NCBI GenBank assembly: GCA_027532825.1
Contig: JAPZTL010000008.1
Span: 62,001 to 126,000, forward strand
DNA from: Silanimonas sp021297925
Lineage (GTDB): Bacteria; Pseudomonadota; Gammaproteobacteria; Xanthomonadales; Xanthomonadaceae
DNA length: 64,000 bases
Direction: 5' to 3'
How positions within the stretch are numbered: position 1 is the stretch's first letter; each line of letters starts with the position of its first letter. The position numbers and the translations under genes were made by a program. This document shows positions 16,710 to 24,954 of this stretch, piece after piece. The notes beneath the pieces were generated by a model, which worked only from the letters and a program-made list of their open reading frames with translations, was not told where the DNA came from and made no database searches.

Positions 16710-17866
16710 AGGCCGCGGCGGCCGCGCTTCTCGCCGCCGCCTGGCTGGCCGCCGCTCCGGTCCCCGCGGCGACGGCCGATGCCGCTCGTGCCAAGAAGGA
16801 AGCCGAGGCCGACGCCCAGCTTCGCGCCCTCCGCCAGCGGGTCGCCCTGCTGGCCGTGGCCCAGCGCGAGGACGAGGCCCGTCGCGATGCCGGGCTGGCG
16901 GCGCTGCGGGAGGCCGACGCCGCGGTGGCAGCCGCGGACCGGGACCGCGAGGCCGCCGACGCGGGACTGGCCGATGCCGACCGCGAGCTCGCGGCCCGGG
17001 AGGGGGAGCGCGAGGCGCTGGCGCGTCGGCTCGAGGACGAGCGCTCGCGCCTCGCGCGCCTCGTCCGTGCCGCCTACGCGCAGGGGCGCCACGAGCAGCT
17101 CCGCCTGCTCCTCGCGCAAGACCAGGTCGGCGCGGCGCAGCGGGCGCTGGCCTACCAACGCTACCTGCAGGAGGCCCGTGCGGGCGAGGTCCGAGGCTTG
17201 CTGGACCGCCTTGACGCCCTCGCCCGTGCCACGGCCGAGGTCGAGGCACGGCGCACCGCGCAGGCGGCGGCGGCGGCGGCCGCGCGTCGGGCGCGCGATG
17301 CCCTCGCCGAGCGCCGTCGCGAGCAGGCCGAGGCCCTCCGGGCCCTGAAGGCCGGCCTTGTTGCCCGAGCCGGAGAGATCGAGGCCTTGCGCCGCGACCA
17401 GCGGGCCCTCGAGCGGCTGCTCGCCGACCTGCGCGACGCCATCGCCGACGTCCCGAAGCAGCTTGCCGACGACCGCCCCTTCGCCAGTCGTCGCGGCGAA
17501 CTGCCGCTGCCGGTGCAAGGGCGCGTGTTGCGCCGCTTCGGCGCGCCGGTCGCCGGCGCATTGACCAGCGACGGTGTCCAGTTCGCCGCCGACGAGGGCA
17601 GTGCGGTGCGCGCCGTCGCGCCCGGCCGGGTCGTCTATGCCGACTGGCTGCGCGGCCAAGGACTGCTGCTCGTCATCGACCACGGCGGCGGCTGGATGAC
17701 CCTGTACGGCAACGCCCAGCGCCTCGCCCGGGACGTCGGCGACTGGGTGTCCGCGGGCGAGGTGGTCGCGCGGGCCGGTCGCTCCGGCGGCGCGCAGGCG
17801 AGCGGCATCTACTTCGAACTGCGGCGCGATGGTCAGCCCGTCGATCCGCGCGGGTGGTGGCGTTGA
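16706..17866 (+). CDS. envC: Murein hydrolase activator EnvC
   Basis: A 386-residue periplasmic protein that in E. coli is recruited by FtsEX and activates the amidases AmiA/AmiB for daughter cell separation. The signal peptide (1-24) is followed by a long Ala/Arg/Glu-rich coiled coil (about 25-260) and a C-terminal LytM/M23-like domain (about 280-386). The LytM domain lacks the zinc-binding histidines: the HxH position reads IYFELR, and the region otherwise shows DHGGGWMTLYGN. A degenerate LytM domain is the mark of EnvC activators, as opposed to active endopeptidases. It overlaps gpmI by four bases and precedes ctpA. Confidence 0.9.
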   Translation: MKAAAAALLAAAWLAAAPVPAATADAARAKKEAEADAQLRALRQRVALLAVAQREDEARRDAGLAALREADAAVAAADRDREAADAGLADADRELAAREGEREALARRLEDERSRLARLVRAAYAQGRHEQLRLLLAQDQVGAAQRALAYQRYLQEARAGEVRGLLDRLDALARATAEVEARRTAQAAAAAAARRARDALAERRREQAEALRALKAGLVARAGEIEALRRDQRALERLLADLRDAIADVPKQLADDRPFASRRGELPLPVQGRVLRRFGAPVAGALTSDGVQFAADEGSAVRAVAPGRVVYADWLRGQGLLLVIDHGGGWMTLYGNAQRLARDVGDWVSAGEVVARAGRSGGAQASGIYFELRRDGQPVDPRGWWR

Positions 17867-17898
17867 CGCGTCATAATGGCGGGTCCCGAGTGCCCGAC

Positions 17899-19203
17899 AT
17901 GCGACGCCTCCTCTTTATTCCCCCCGTCCTGATGCTCGTCGCCGCCCTCGCCCAGGCGCAGGGCGCCGCCCCGACCGCGTCGACGCCGTCCACCGACCCG
18001 CTGGCGCCCGCGCCTTCGGCGGCGGTTCCGATCGAGGACATCGAACGTTTCGTCGAGGTGTTCCGGCGCGTCCAGTCCGATTTCGTCGATCCGATCGACG
18101 ATCGCGCGCTGATGCGTGCCGCCACCCGCGCGCTGCTCGCGGACCTCGACCCGCACAGCGCTTACCTGCCGGCGGCCTCCGCGGCGGACCTCCGCGGGGA
18201 CGCGAACGGCCTCTACGATGGCATCGGCGTCGAGGTCGAAGTGCGTCCCGACCGCAGCCTCAAGGTCATCGGCGCGATCGACGGCAGCCCGGCGCAGCGC
18301 GCGGGGCTCCGCACCGGGGACGTGATCGTGGCCGTCGACGGCCGCCCGGTCGGCCTGCGCCGGGACGACGAGCCCTCCCGCGCCCTCCGCGGTCCCGCGG
18401 GGACGAGCGTCCGCCTCACGCTGCTCCGGCCCGGCGAAGCCCTGCCGCGGGACGTCCGTCTGGTCCGCGAGAGCATCGCGCTGGCCAGCGTCAGCGGGCG
18501 CCTGCTCGAGCCCGGCCATGCCTACGTCCGGATCGCCTATTTCGAGGGCGACACGGCCGAGGAGCTCAAGCGCGTGCTCGCGGACCTCAAGGCCCGGGCG
18601 GGCGGTCGCCTCGCCGGCGTCGTGCTCGACCTGCGCAACAATCCCGGCGGGCTGCTCACCACCGCGATCGAATGCGCGGACCAGTTCCTCGAGGGCGGCC
18701 TGATTGCCAGCACGCGCGGACGCAGCGCGGTGGCCAACACCGTCTACCGGGCGACGCCGGGCGACCTGCTCGACGGCGCCCCGATGGCGGTGCTGATCGA
18801 CGTCGGCACCGCCAGCTCCGCCGAGGTCCTCGCGGGGGCGCTGCGCGACCAGCGCCGCGCGCTGCTGCTCGGCTCGCGCAGCTTCGGCAAGGGCTCCGTC
18901 CAGTCGGTGATCGACCTCGGCAACGGCGACGCGCTGAAGCTCACCACGGCGCGCTACTACACGCCGTCGGGCCGATCGATCCAGGCCGCCGGCATCCTGC
19001 CCGACGTGGTGCTGCCCGGGACCGCGATCCGCGGCTTGCGCGAGCAGGACCTGCCGGTGCACCTCGCCGGCGACGCGGAGGTCGTCGACGGCTACGCCAA
19101 CGGCGTGATCGTCGAGGGCGAGGGCGCGATCGCCGAGGCCCTGCGCCGCCTCAAGCAGGCCGCCGCGGCGCGCGCGGCCCGACGCACGCCGCCGCGCGGC
19201 TGA
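17899..19203 (+). CDS. ctpA: C-terminal processing peptidase (S41 family, CtpA-like)
   Basis: Periplasmic serine-lysine protease of 434 residues. The signal peptide ends near ALAQA (residue 20). A PDZ domain (about 105-180) contains GIGVEVEV and GSPAQRAGLRTGDVI. The protease core has LDLRNNPGG, the nucleophile in DVGTASSAEVLAG (Ser306 or 307), and general base Lys331 in GSRSFGKGSVQS. Known relatives cleave peptidoglycan hydrolases or their partners, which fits the envC gene just upstream. The start at ATG 17899 is supported by the signal peptide; a CATAAT hexamer at 17872-17877 could supply an internal promoter. Confidence 0.9.
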   Translation: MRRLLFIPPVLMLVAALAQAQGAAPTASTPSTDPLAPAPSAAVPIEDIERFVEVFRRVQSDFVDPIDDRALMRAATRALLADLDPHSAYLPAASAADLRGDANGLYDGIGVEVEVRPDRSLKVIGAIDGSPAQRAGLRTGDVIVAVDGRPVGLRRDDEPSRALRGPAGTSVRLTLLRPGEALPRDVRLVRESIALASVSGRLLEPGHAYVRIAYFEGDTAEELKRVLADLKARAGGRLAGVVLDLRNNPGGLLTTAIECADQFLEGGLIASTRGRSAVANTVYRATPGDLLDGAPMAVLIDVGTASSAEVLAGALRDQRRALLLGSRSFGKGSVQSVIDLGNGDALKLTTARYYTPSGRSIQAAGILPDVVLPGTAIRGLREQDLPVHLAGDAEVVDGYANGVIVEGEGAIAEALRRLKQAAAARAARRTPPRG

Positions 19204-19251
19204 GCGCCGCCGCCCTCCCGGCTCGCGGCAGCCGGGGGGAGCGCACGACGG

Positions 19252-19932
19252 TCAGCGGCGCAGACGGGCGTGGCGGGCGAGGCGGCCGCGCAGCGCGAGC
19301 GACACGAGGAAGCCGAAGCCGAAGCCCGCAAGGTGGGCCCACCACGCCACGGCGCCGAAGCTCGGTCCGGCCCAGGTGAACATCATCTGCAGCGCCACCC
19401 ACAGCAGGATCAGCCCGGCCGCCGGCAAGCGGACGAATTGCAGCCAGAGCCCGAGCGGCAGCACCACGCCCAGCCGGGCGCTCGGGAACAGCGCGAGGTA
19501 GGCCCCGATCAGCGTCGACACGGCGCCCGACGCGCCGATGATCACGCGATCCGGCCGGTCCATCGACAGCACCGCCGCGAAGTTGGCCGCCGCGCCTCCC
19601 ACGACGAACAGGCCGAGCAGGCGCCACGGACCGACCGCCCGCTCGGTCGGCAGGCCGAACACGAGCAGGAACAGCATGTTCCCGATGAGGTGGGTGGCGT
19701 TCGCGTGCAGGGCGAGCGTGGTCACCAGCCCGGCCGCACGCCCCGGGTCCAGCAGGGCCCGCCACTCCACCGCCGACGCGGAGAGCGCCCCCCAGCGTCG
19801 CAGCAGGGTGTCCTGCGTCGCCTCGTCGACCATGGCCAGCGCGACATACGCCGCGACGCAGGCGACCAGCAGCAGGGGCGTCGCCCACCGCCAGCGCGCG
19901 CGGTCCCGGCCGGGGGCGTCGATGAACAGCAT
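19252..19932 (-). CDS. Rhomboid family intramembrane serine protease
   Basis: A 226-residue polytopic inner-membrane protein with about six membrane segments. The catalytic dyad is visible: Ser136 in GASGAV and His200 in WAHLAGFGFGF. The family features HANATHLIGNM (His81 and oxyanion Asn85) and the loop near 95-104 are also present. Rhomboids cut membrane-spanning segments of other proteins; the substrate here is unknown. The start codon shares one base with the stop of gspB, so it is translationally linked to the gspA-gspB pair, an arrangement worth noting. Confidence 0.9.
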   Translation of the reverse strand: MLFIDAPGRDRARWRWATPLLLVACVAAYVALAMVDEATQDTLLRRWGALSASAVEWRALLDPGRAAGLVTTLALHANATHLIGNMLFLLVFGLPTERAVGPWRLLGLFVVGGAAANFAAVLSMDRPDRVIIGASGAVSTLIGAYLALFPSARLGVVLPLGLWLQFVRLPAAGLILLWVALQMMFTWAGPSFGAVAWWAHLAGFGFGFLVSLALRGRLARHARLRR

Positions 19933-20594
19933 CAGCGGCGCAGGTCCAGCGCGCGCCCCTGCCAGTCGAGGCGGACCCCGTCGCGACCGATCGCCGCCAC
20001 GCGCAGGCCGGGCACGAGAAGGTCGCCGTCGCGCACGCGCTGGCCGTCGATGATCGCGAAGCGCCGCTCCGGGTCGTCGTCGTAGACGTGCATCGACAGC
20101 CGCAAGGGTGGAAGGGCCGCGCGCAGCGCCGCGGGCAGCGACGCCACGTCGTCCGCGGCCTCGGGCGGGCTCTCCGTCGCCACGCTCGGCGGCGGGATCG
20201 CGGCGGTCTCTGGCACCGGGATCGCGGGTGGCGCCGGGGCCTGCGATGGCGTCAGCGTCGGCGCCACCGCGGGGGCGTCGAGTTCCCGGGTCAGCGCGCC
20301 GGCCCCGGCCATGGCGGGCGTCACGGGCGCCGGCAGCGGGGCGGATTGGGGCAGGCGGGGTGGTGGCAGGGCGGGGCCGTTGGCTGCCGCGGGCGTCGTC
20401 ATCAATGGCCGCGGCACCAGCGTCCAGGCGAGGCCGAGCCCGACACCCACGGCGAGGGCAAGGGCGAGAAGGATCGGTCCGGTCCCGCGCCGTCGCTGGA
20501 CCGCCGCCGTCGGCATCGGCGTGTGCAGGCCGGGCGCCTGCCCGCGACGGCGCTGGGCTTCGGATCGACGCAGGGCTTCGAGGATCAGGGACAT
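19932..20594 (-). CDS. gspB: General secretion pathway protein B (GspB)
   Basis: A 220-residue bitopic protein with the family N terminus MSLILEALRRSEAQRRRGQ, one membrane segment (about 41-60) and a Pro/Ala-rich periplasmic spacer (60-150). The C-terminal T2SSB-type domain (about 158-220) has LSMHVYDDDPERRFAIIDGQ, then GDLLVPGLRVAAIGRDGVRL. In Aeromonas, ExeA and ExeB cooperate to carry the secretin ExeD through the peptidoglycan. The partner gspA lies seven bases upstream. No secretin or other type II secretion gene is in this window. Confidence 0.88.
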   Translation of the reverse strand: MSLILEALRRSEAQRRRGQAPGLHTPMPTAAVQRRRGTGPILLALALAVGVGLGLAWTLVPRPLMTTPAAANGPALPPPRLPQSAPLPAPVTPAMAGAGALTRELDAPAVAPTLTPSQAPAPPAIPVPETAAIPPPSVATESPPEAADDVASLPAALRAALPPLRLSMHVYDDDPERRFAIIDGQRVRDGDLLVPGLRVAAIGRDGVRLDWQGRALDLRR

Positions 20595-20601
20595 CGAGGC
20601 T

Positions 20602-22212
20602 TCACTCCAGGCGACGGCGAAGGCGCGGGCCGTCCTCGCGCTCCGCGCCGAGCAGCCGCAGCGTCGCGGGGCCGGGCACCCCGTCCGCCCGCAAGCCCAG
20701 CGACGCCTGCGCCTCGCGCAGGCGATTGGCCATCCCGTCGTCGAACACCCGCGGCCCCACCTCCGGTGCGCGGCCAGCGAGCGAGACCAGTCGGGCGTCC
20801 AGCCAGTCGACCGCGGGGCCGCTGTCGCCCGGTGCGGGCAGTCGGTCGAAGACTGGCGGCCCCCGCCACAGGGCCAGCGTGCCGCCACGGAAGTGGCGGG
20901 CGAAGTCGAGGCGAGACACGTCGACCACGATGTCGCCGAGCCAGAGCCGGACCTGGAGCGCATCGGCGCCGAGCAGGACGGCCCAGCGCCCCGCGTCCGG
21001 GTCGCGATCCGGCGCTGCGGCGAGGAAGACGAGCGCCGGACGGTGTGCCGCGGCCAGCGCGTCCAGGCTGGCCGAGCCCCGCTGGCAGAACAGGCCCGGT
21101 GCCAACAGCGGCGGGCAGTCCCTCAGGGCGCCGGTGCCGGCCTCGTCGGCCCGGACGGCCCATAGCCGCAGGAGTTCGCCACCGGCAGCCTCCAGGCCGT
21201 CCCCGGGACCCTCCAGTCGACGGGCGAGGGTCGCTGCATCGAGCCGTGGCGGTGGCAGCGGCGGGACCATCGCGTCGGCGAGTTGCGGGGCCGGCGGCGT
21301 CACCGGCCGCGTCGGCTGGAGCGCGAACACGGCGAGGGCGATCGCCAGCACCGCGGCGACGGCGACGCCCAGCGTCGGGCGCGGCAGCCGCGACAGCGGC
21401 CGCACCAGCACCTCGCGTGCGGCGAGGTCCACGAGCCGTTCGCCGACCGGGTTCTCGTCGCGCGCGAAGCCCGCGAGCAGGGCCCGTTCGGCGAGGACGT
21501 TGAGCAGACGCGGAACGCCCCCGGAATGGGCGTGCAGGCGCTTCACCGCAAGCCGGGTGAAGGGGAAGCGGACGCCGCCGGCCACCGCGATGCGGTGCCT
21601 GAGGTACGCCTCGCTGTCGTCGGGATCCAGCGGCCCGAGGTGGTAGCGCGCGGTGATGCGCTGCGCGAGCTGCCGCAGCTCTGGTCGCGCCAGCAGGTCG
21701 CGCAGTTCCGGCTGGCCGAGCAGCACCATCTGCAGCAGCTTCTGCGTCGCGGTCTCCAGGTTCGTGAGCAGGCGCACCTGCTCCAGCGCCGCCATCGACA
21801 GGTTCTGCGCCTCATCGATGATGACCACCACGCGCAGCCCCTGCGCGTAGGCGTCGAGCAGGAATGCGTTCAGGGCGTCGTAGAGCCCCTTGAGGCTGCC
21901 GCGGACGGCGGCGATGTCGATCCGCAGCTCCTCCGCGATCGCCTCCAGCAATTCGACCGGCGACAGCAGCGGGTTCAGCACGAGCGCGACGCGGACGTGC
22001 TCCGGAAGTTGCTCGAGCAGCAGTCGGCACAGCGTGGTCTTGCCCGTGCCGACCTCGCCGGTCAGCTGGACGAAGCCCCCGCCGCCGCCCTGCATGATCC
22101 CGTAATGCAGGTGCGCCAACGCGTCGCGGTGGCGTTCGCCCAGGTGGACGAAACGCGGGTCCGGCGTGATCGAGAACGGCGGTTCGGCAAGGCCGTAGTA
22201 CTCGAGGAGCAT
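20602..22212 (-). CDS. gspA: GspA/ExeA-type AAA ATPase with peptidoglycan-binding domain
   Basis: A 536-residue inner-membrane ATPase. The N-terminal MLLEYYGLAEPPFSITPDPR is the ExeA signature. Walker A GEVGTGKT is at 52-59 and Walker B VVVIIDEAQN at about 128-137. A membrane segment lies at 279-298 after the cytoplasmic ATPase part. The periplasmic part ends in a peptidoglycan-binding-1 domain (about 485-522, with MANRLREAQASLGLRADGVP). Between these is a divergent middle domain carrying two cysteines (CPPLLAPGLFC). With GspB it is expected to open the cell wall for secretin assembly. Confidence 0.9.
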   Translation of the reverse strand: MLLEYYGLAEPPFSITPDPRFVHLGERHRDALAHLHYGIMQGGGGGFVQLTGEVGTGKTTLCRLLLEQLPEHVRVALVLNPLLSPVELLEAIAEELRIDIAAVRGSLKGLYDALNAFLLDAYAQGLRVVVIIDEAQNLSMAALEQVRLLTNLETATQKLLQMVLLGQPELRDLLARPELRQLAQRITARYHLGPLDPDDSEAYLRHRIAVAGGVRFPFTRLAVKRLHAHSGGVPRLLNVLAERALLAGFARDENPVGERLVDLAAREVLVRPLSRLPRPTLGVAVAAVLAIALAVFALQPTRPVTPPAPQLADAMVPPLPPPRLDAATLARRLEGPGDGLEAAGGELLRLWAVRADEAGTGALRDCPPLLAPGLFCQRGSASLDALAAAHRPALVFLAAAPDRDPDAGRWAVLLGADALQVRLWLGDIVVDVSRLDFARHFRGGTLALWRGPPVFDRLPAPGDSGPAVDWLDARLVSLAGRAPEVGPRVFDDGMANRLREAQASLGLRADGVPGPATLRLLGAEREDGPRLRRRLE

Positions 22213-22307
22213 TCAGAGGCACCGGGATCGGGCGTCTAGCCTGCCATGGAAGCTCGGCGGCGCGCACGGCATTGGCGCGTACGGGCCGTGTCCTGCACAC
22301 TGGACCC

Positions 22308-23732
22308 ATGCGATGCACGGCCCTTTTGATGCTGGCCTTGCTGGTGGCCGGCGCGAGCGCGGCCGCCGCGCCGCGCTTTGCCCTCGAGCCTGCCGAGCGC
22401 GCCTACCTCGACGCCAGGGGGCCGCTGCGTGTGTGCGTGGATCCTGCTTGGCCACCGCTCGAGGCCATCGATGCCTCCGGGCGCTACGTTGGCGTCGGTG
22501 CCGACGTGATGGCCTTGCTGACGGCCCGGGCCGGCATCGAAGTCCAGCTCGTATCCTCGTCGTCCTGGAGAGACTCCCTGGCCAAGGCGAGGGCGCGCGA
22601 GTGCGACGTACTGCCCATGGCGGCGCCAACGCCGGACCGTGAAGCCTGGCTCGATTTCACCGATCCGTACATGGACATTCCGGGCGTCATCGTCACCCGC
22701 GACGACGTTCACCACGTCACGGACCTCGTCCAGGTGCTCGACGAGCCGCTGGGGGCCCTGCGCGGCTTCTCCTCGGTGCAAACGCTGCGCGAGCAGTACC
22801 CGAGCATCCGGCTGGTCGAGGTCGACAGTTATCGCGAAGGTTTCGAGAAGGTGCAGGCCGGGGAGCTGTTCGGGATGCTCGGCAACATGGCCAGCGTCGG
22901 GTACGCGCTTCAGCAGGACGGCATCGTCGACCTGAAGATCGCTGGATGGACGGGAAACGTCACGCAGCCGAGAATTGCCACCCGCAGTGACGAGCCGCAG
23001 CTTGGCCGCATCTTCCAGCGCCTCGTCGCCTCGCTGCGCAGCGAGGACCTCCAGCCGATCCTCAACCGATGGCTGACCGTGCGCGTCGAACCGGGTTTCG
23101 ACCAGCGCTGGTTCTGGCGCACCACGGTGCCGATCCTCCTGGGCCTGCTGGCCGCATTCGTATGGGCTGAGTCCTTGCGACGACTCAATGCCAAGCTCCG
23201 CCTCGCCAATGGCAAGCTCGCGGAGTCCAGTCGGCGTGATCCGCTGACCGGTCTCGGCAATCGCATCCATCTCGACGAGCAGTTTCCGGCGCGTCTTCAA
23301 ACGTGCGTTCGCAACGGCCTTCCGGTCGTGATCGCGATGGTGGATATTGACCACTTCAAGCGCGTCAACGACGGCCACGGCCACCCGGTGGGCGACGGTG
23401 CGCTACGGGCCATCGCCGCCGAACTGCGTGCCGCCTTCCGCCGCGAGGACGACTTGCTCGTGCGCTACGGCGGGGAGGAGTTCGTGCTGTTGCTCGCCGG
23501 CGGCAGCATCGAGGAGGCGCTCGCCCGGTTGCAGGCGTTCCGCGAGCGCGTCGCCGGGATGACGATCGAGGCCGCCGGGGTGCCGCTGAACCTGACGGTG
23601 AGCATCGGCGTGCAGGCCGTACAGCCCCGCTTCGGGGACACGGCGGAGAAACTGCTGCAAGCCGCCGACGCCGCGCTCTACGTGGCCAAGGCGGAGGGCC
23701 GGAACCGGCTGGTCCGCGCCCCGATCGGGTGA
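22308..23732 (+). CDS. Diguanylate cyclase with periplasmic solute-binding (SBP3) sensor
   Basis: A 474-residue membrane protein that should make cyclic di-GMP. It has a signal peptide (1-20) and a periplasmic SBP family 3 domain (about 33-258; LRVCVDPAWPPLEAIDASGR is typical). A single membrane segment spans about 272-287, followed by a short linker and a GGDEF domain (310-470). The active site is GGEEF at 388-392, preceded by the metal Asp in VDIDHFKRVND. The inhibitory I-site RxxD is intact at 379-382, five residues before it. The sensor resembles amino-acid-binding proteins, so an extracellular amino acid is a likely ligand. Confidence 0.9.
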   Translation: MRCTALLMLALLVAGASAAAAPRFALEPAERAYLDARGPLRVCVDPAWPPLEAIDASGRYVGVGADVMALLTARAGIEVQLVSSSSWRDSLAKARARECDVLPMAAPTPDREAWLDFTDPYMDIPGVIVTRDDVHHVTDLVQVLDEPLGALRGFSSVQTLREQYPSIRLVEVDSYREGFEKVQAGELFGMLGNMASVGYALQQDGIVDLKIAGWTGNVTQPRIATRSDEPQLGRIFQRLVASLRSEDLQPILNRWLTVRVEPGFDQRWFWRTTVPILLGLLAAFVWAESLRRLNAKLRLANGKLAESSRRDPLTGLGNRIHLDEQFPARLQTCVRNGLPVVIAMVDIDHFKRVNDGHGHPVGDGALRAIAAELRAAFRREDDLLVRYGGEEFVLLLAGGSIEEALARLQAFRERVAGMTIEAAGVPLNLTVSIGVQAVQPRFGDTAEKLLQAADAALYVAKAEGRNRLVRAPIG

Positions 23733-23739
23733 TGCGGAT

Positions 23740-24171
23740 TCAAGGCTTCCGGCCGACGCCCCACAGCCCGAACACCGCGAGCAGCCCGCCGCCGGCGCCG
23801 AGCAGGATCGGCAGTCCCCACAGGCCCATGGTGCTGTCGGGCAGGGCCTCGCGGGTGCCGGGGTGGACGCGCAGCGCGAAGGCGTCGCCGACGCGGTAGC
23901 GGGCCTCGCTGACCGGCTCGTCGCGACCGCGCGACTGGCCTGCGCCGGCGCGCAGGCGGCGGGTGTCGTTGGCGAACGTGTACTCGACCACCGCGGTGAA
24001 CTTCGTGCAGGCCCGGCGCGGCTTGCGGCCGCAGCGCGTGTTGCGCGATTCGATGTCGACGACGATGCCGCTGGCAGGTACCGCGGCGCGGACGAAGCTG
24101 GCGCGCTGAACGCCGACGATGGCGGAAAGGGCCAGCAGCGCGAGGGCGAACAGCATGAGGAGCGCCTTCAT
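23740..24171 (-). CDS. DUF3592-like membrane protein
   Basis: A 143-residue protein with two membrane segments (about 3-22 and 117-138) around a roughly 90-residue domain that should face the periplasm. That domain has the DUF3592 pattern: GIVVDIESRNTRCGR, VVEYTFANDTRRLRAG, and RYRVGDAFALRVHPGTREAL. An unusual basic loop (residues 47-55, with two cysteines) sits in the first hairpin. Function unknown. Its ATG overlaps the stop of the channel-like gene upstream by four bases, so the two are probably made together. Confidence 0.7.
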   Translation of the reverse strand: MKALLMLFALALLALSAIVGVQRASFVRAAVPASGIVVDIESRNTRCGRKPRRACTKFTAVVEYTFANDTRRLRAGAGQSRGRDEPVSEARYRVGDAFALRVHPGTREALPDSTMGLWGLPILLGAGGGLLAVFGLWGVGRKP

Positions 24172-24947
24172 GGACGTTCCCCCTTGCCGAAGAGGCCCCG
24201 CACGGTCAGCGCCAGCCACGCCAGCAGCGTCGCGCCCAGCGCCACCTGCCACGCCGTCCCCGCCACGCCTTCCGCGGGCAGCGCCGGCGCCGCGACGGGG
24301 ATGCTCCAGGCCAGCGTGCTGCGCAGGGCGCTCGGCAGGTCGGCCCAGGCCGCCGATTCGGCCAGCACGCCGCCGGCCACGTGGAAGCCGGCCAGCGCGA
24401 AGGCGTAGACCGACAGCGCCAGCAGGGCCGCGGCCGCCAGCAGGTGCGGCCCGGCCGCCAGACGCCGCTCGACGAAGCCCTTCAGCAGGTCGTTGCCGGA
24501 CACGAGGCGCAGCAGCCGAAGCAGCCGGGCCAGGCGCGCCACGATGGCGACGCCGCCGGCCAGCGGCAGCAGCGACAGCACGACGATGGCGGTGTCGAAG
24601 GTGTTCCAGCCGTCGCGGAAGAAGCCGGCCAGCGGTCTGCCGTGCGCGAGCATCCGCAGCGCGATCTCGATGACGAACCACGCCGTGGAGACCGCGAACA
24701 GACCTTCGAGCAGACTTTCGAAGGACTCGGCGACGCCGGGCAGGGCCTCCACGCCGAGCGCCACCGCGTTGATCGCGATCAGCGCGTGCGTGAAGGCGAT
24801 GAAGCCGGGGTTGGCGACGAGGCGTCGCAGGCGCAGCGGCCCGTGGCCCGCGACCGCCGGGAGGGTGGGAGCGCTCGAGCCGGACGCCGGCCCTGTCGCG
24901 CCCCCGCGCCGTGTTCCACCGTGCTTGGCTCCGCCGCGCTTGGTCAT
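24168..24947 (-). CDS. Voltage-gated ion channel-like protein with degenerate pore
   Basis: A 259-residue membrane protein with an ion-transport fold: S1 (about 50-68), S2 (83-103), S3 (114-134), an S4-like helix and two pore helices. S4 reads VARLARLLRLLRLVSG, with arginines every third to fourth residue as in voltage sensors. The pore loop should carry TLESWS in bacterial sodium channels, but the corresponding stretch is RSTLAWSIPVAAP, so the selectivity-filter glutamate is absent. A Gly/Thr/Lys/Arg-rich cytoplasmic N terminus (1-30) precedes S1. It may be a voltage-sensor protein or a channel with altered selectivity. It lies seven bases after putA. Confidence 0.7.
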   Translation of the reverse strand: MTKRGGAKHGGTRRGGATGPASGSSAPTLPAVAGHGPLRLRRLVANPGFIAFTHALIAINAVALGVEALPGVAESFESLLEGLFAVSTAWFVIEIALRMLAHGRPLAGFFRDGWNTFDTAIVVLSLLPLAGGVAIVARLARLLRLLRLVSGNDLLKGFVERRLAAGPHLLAAAALLALSVYAFALAGFHVAGGVLAESAAWADLPSALRSTLAWSIPVAAPALPAEGVAGTAWQVALGATLLAWLALTVRGLFGKGERP

Positions 24948-24954
24948 CGCGCGC

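Noticed and set aside
15084..17561. In-frame upstream extension of the VNGxI-repeat gene through gpmI and envC
   Set aside because: The signal peptide at 15083 marks the start, and gpmI and envC on the other strand are certain genes.
17864..17877. TTGACG near CATAAT as a -35/-10 pair before ctpA
   Set aside because: The two boxes are only a few bases apart, so they cannot be one promoter. Only the CATAAT is kept as a weak hint.
22296..22301. CACACT as a -10 box for the diguanylate cyclase gene
   Set aside because: The spacing of six fits the leaderless pattern, but the hexamer matches too few consensus bases to list as a feature.
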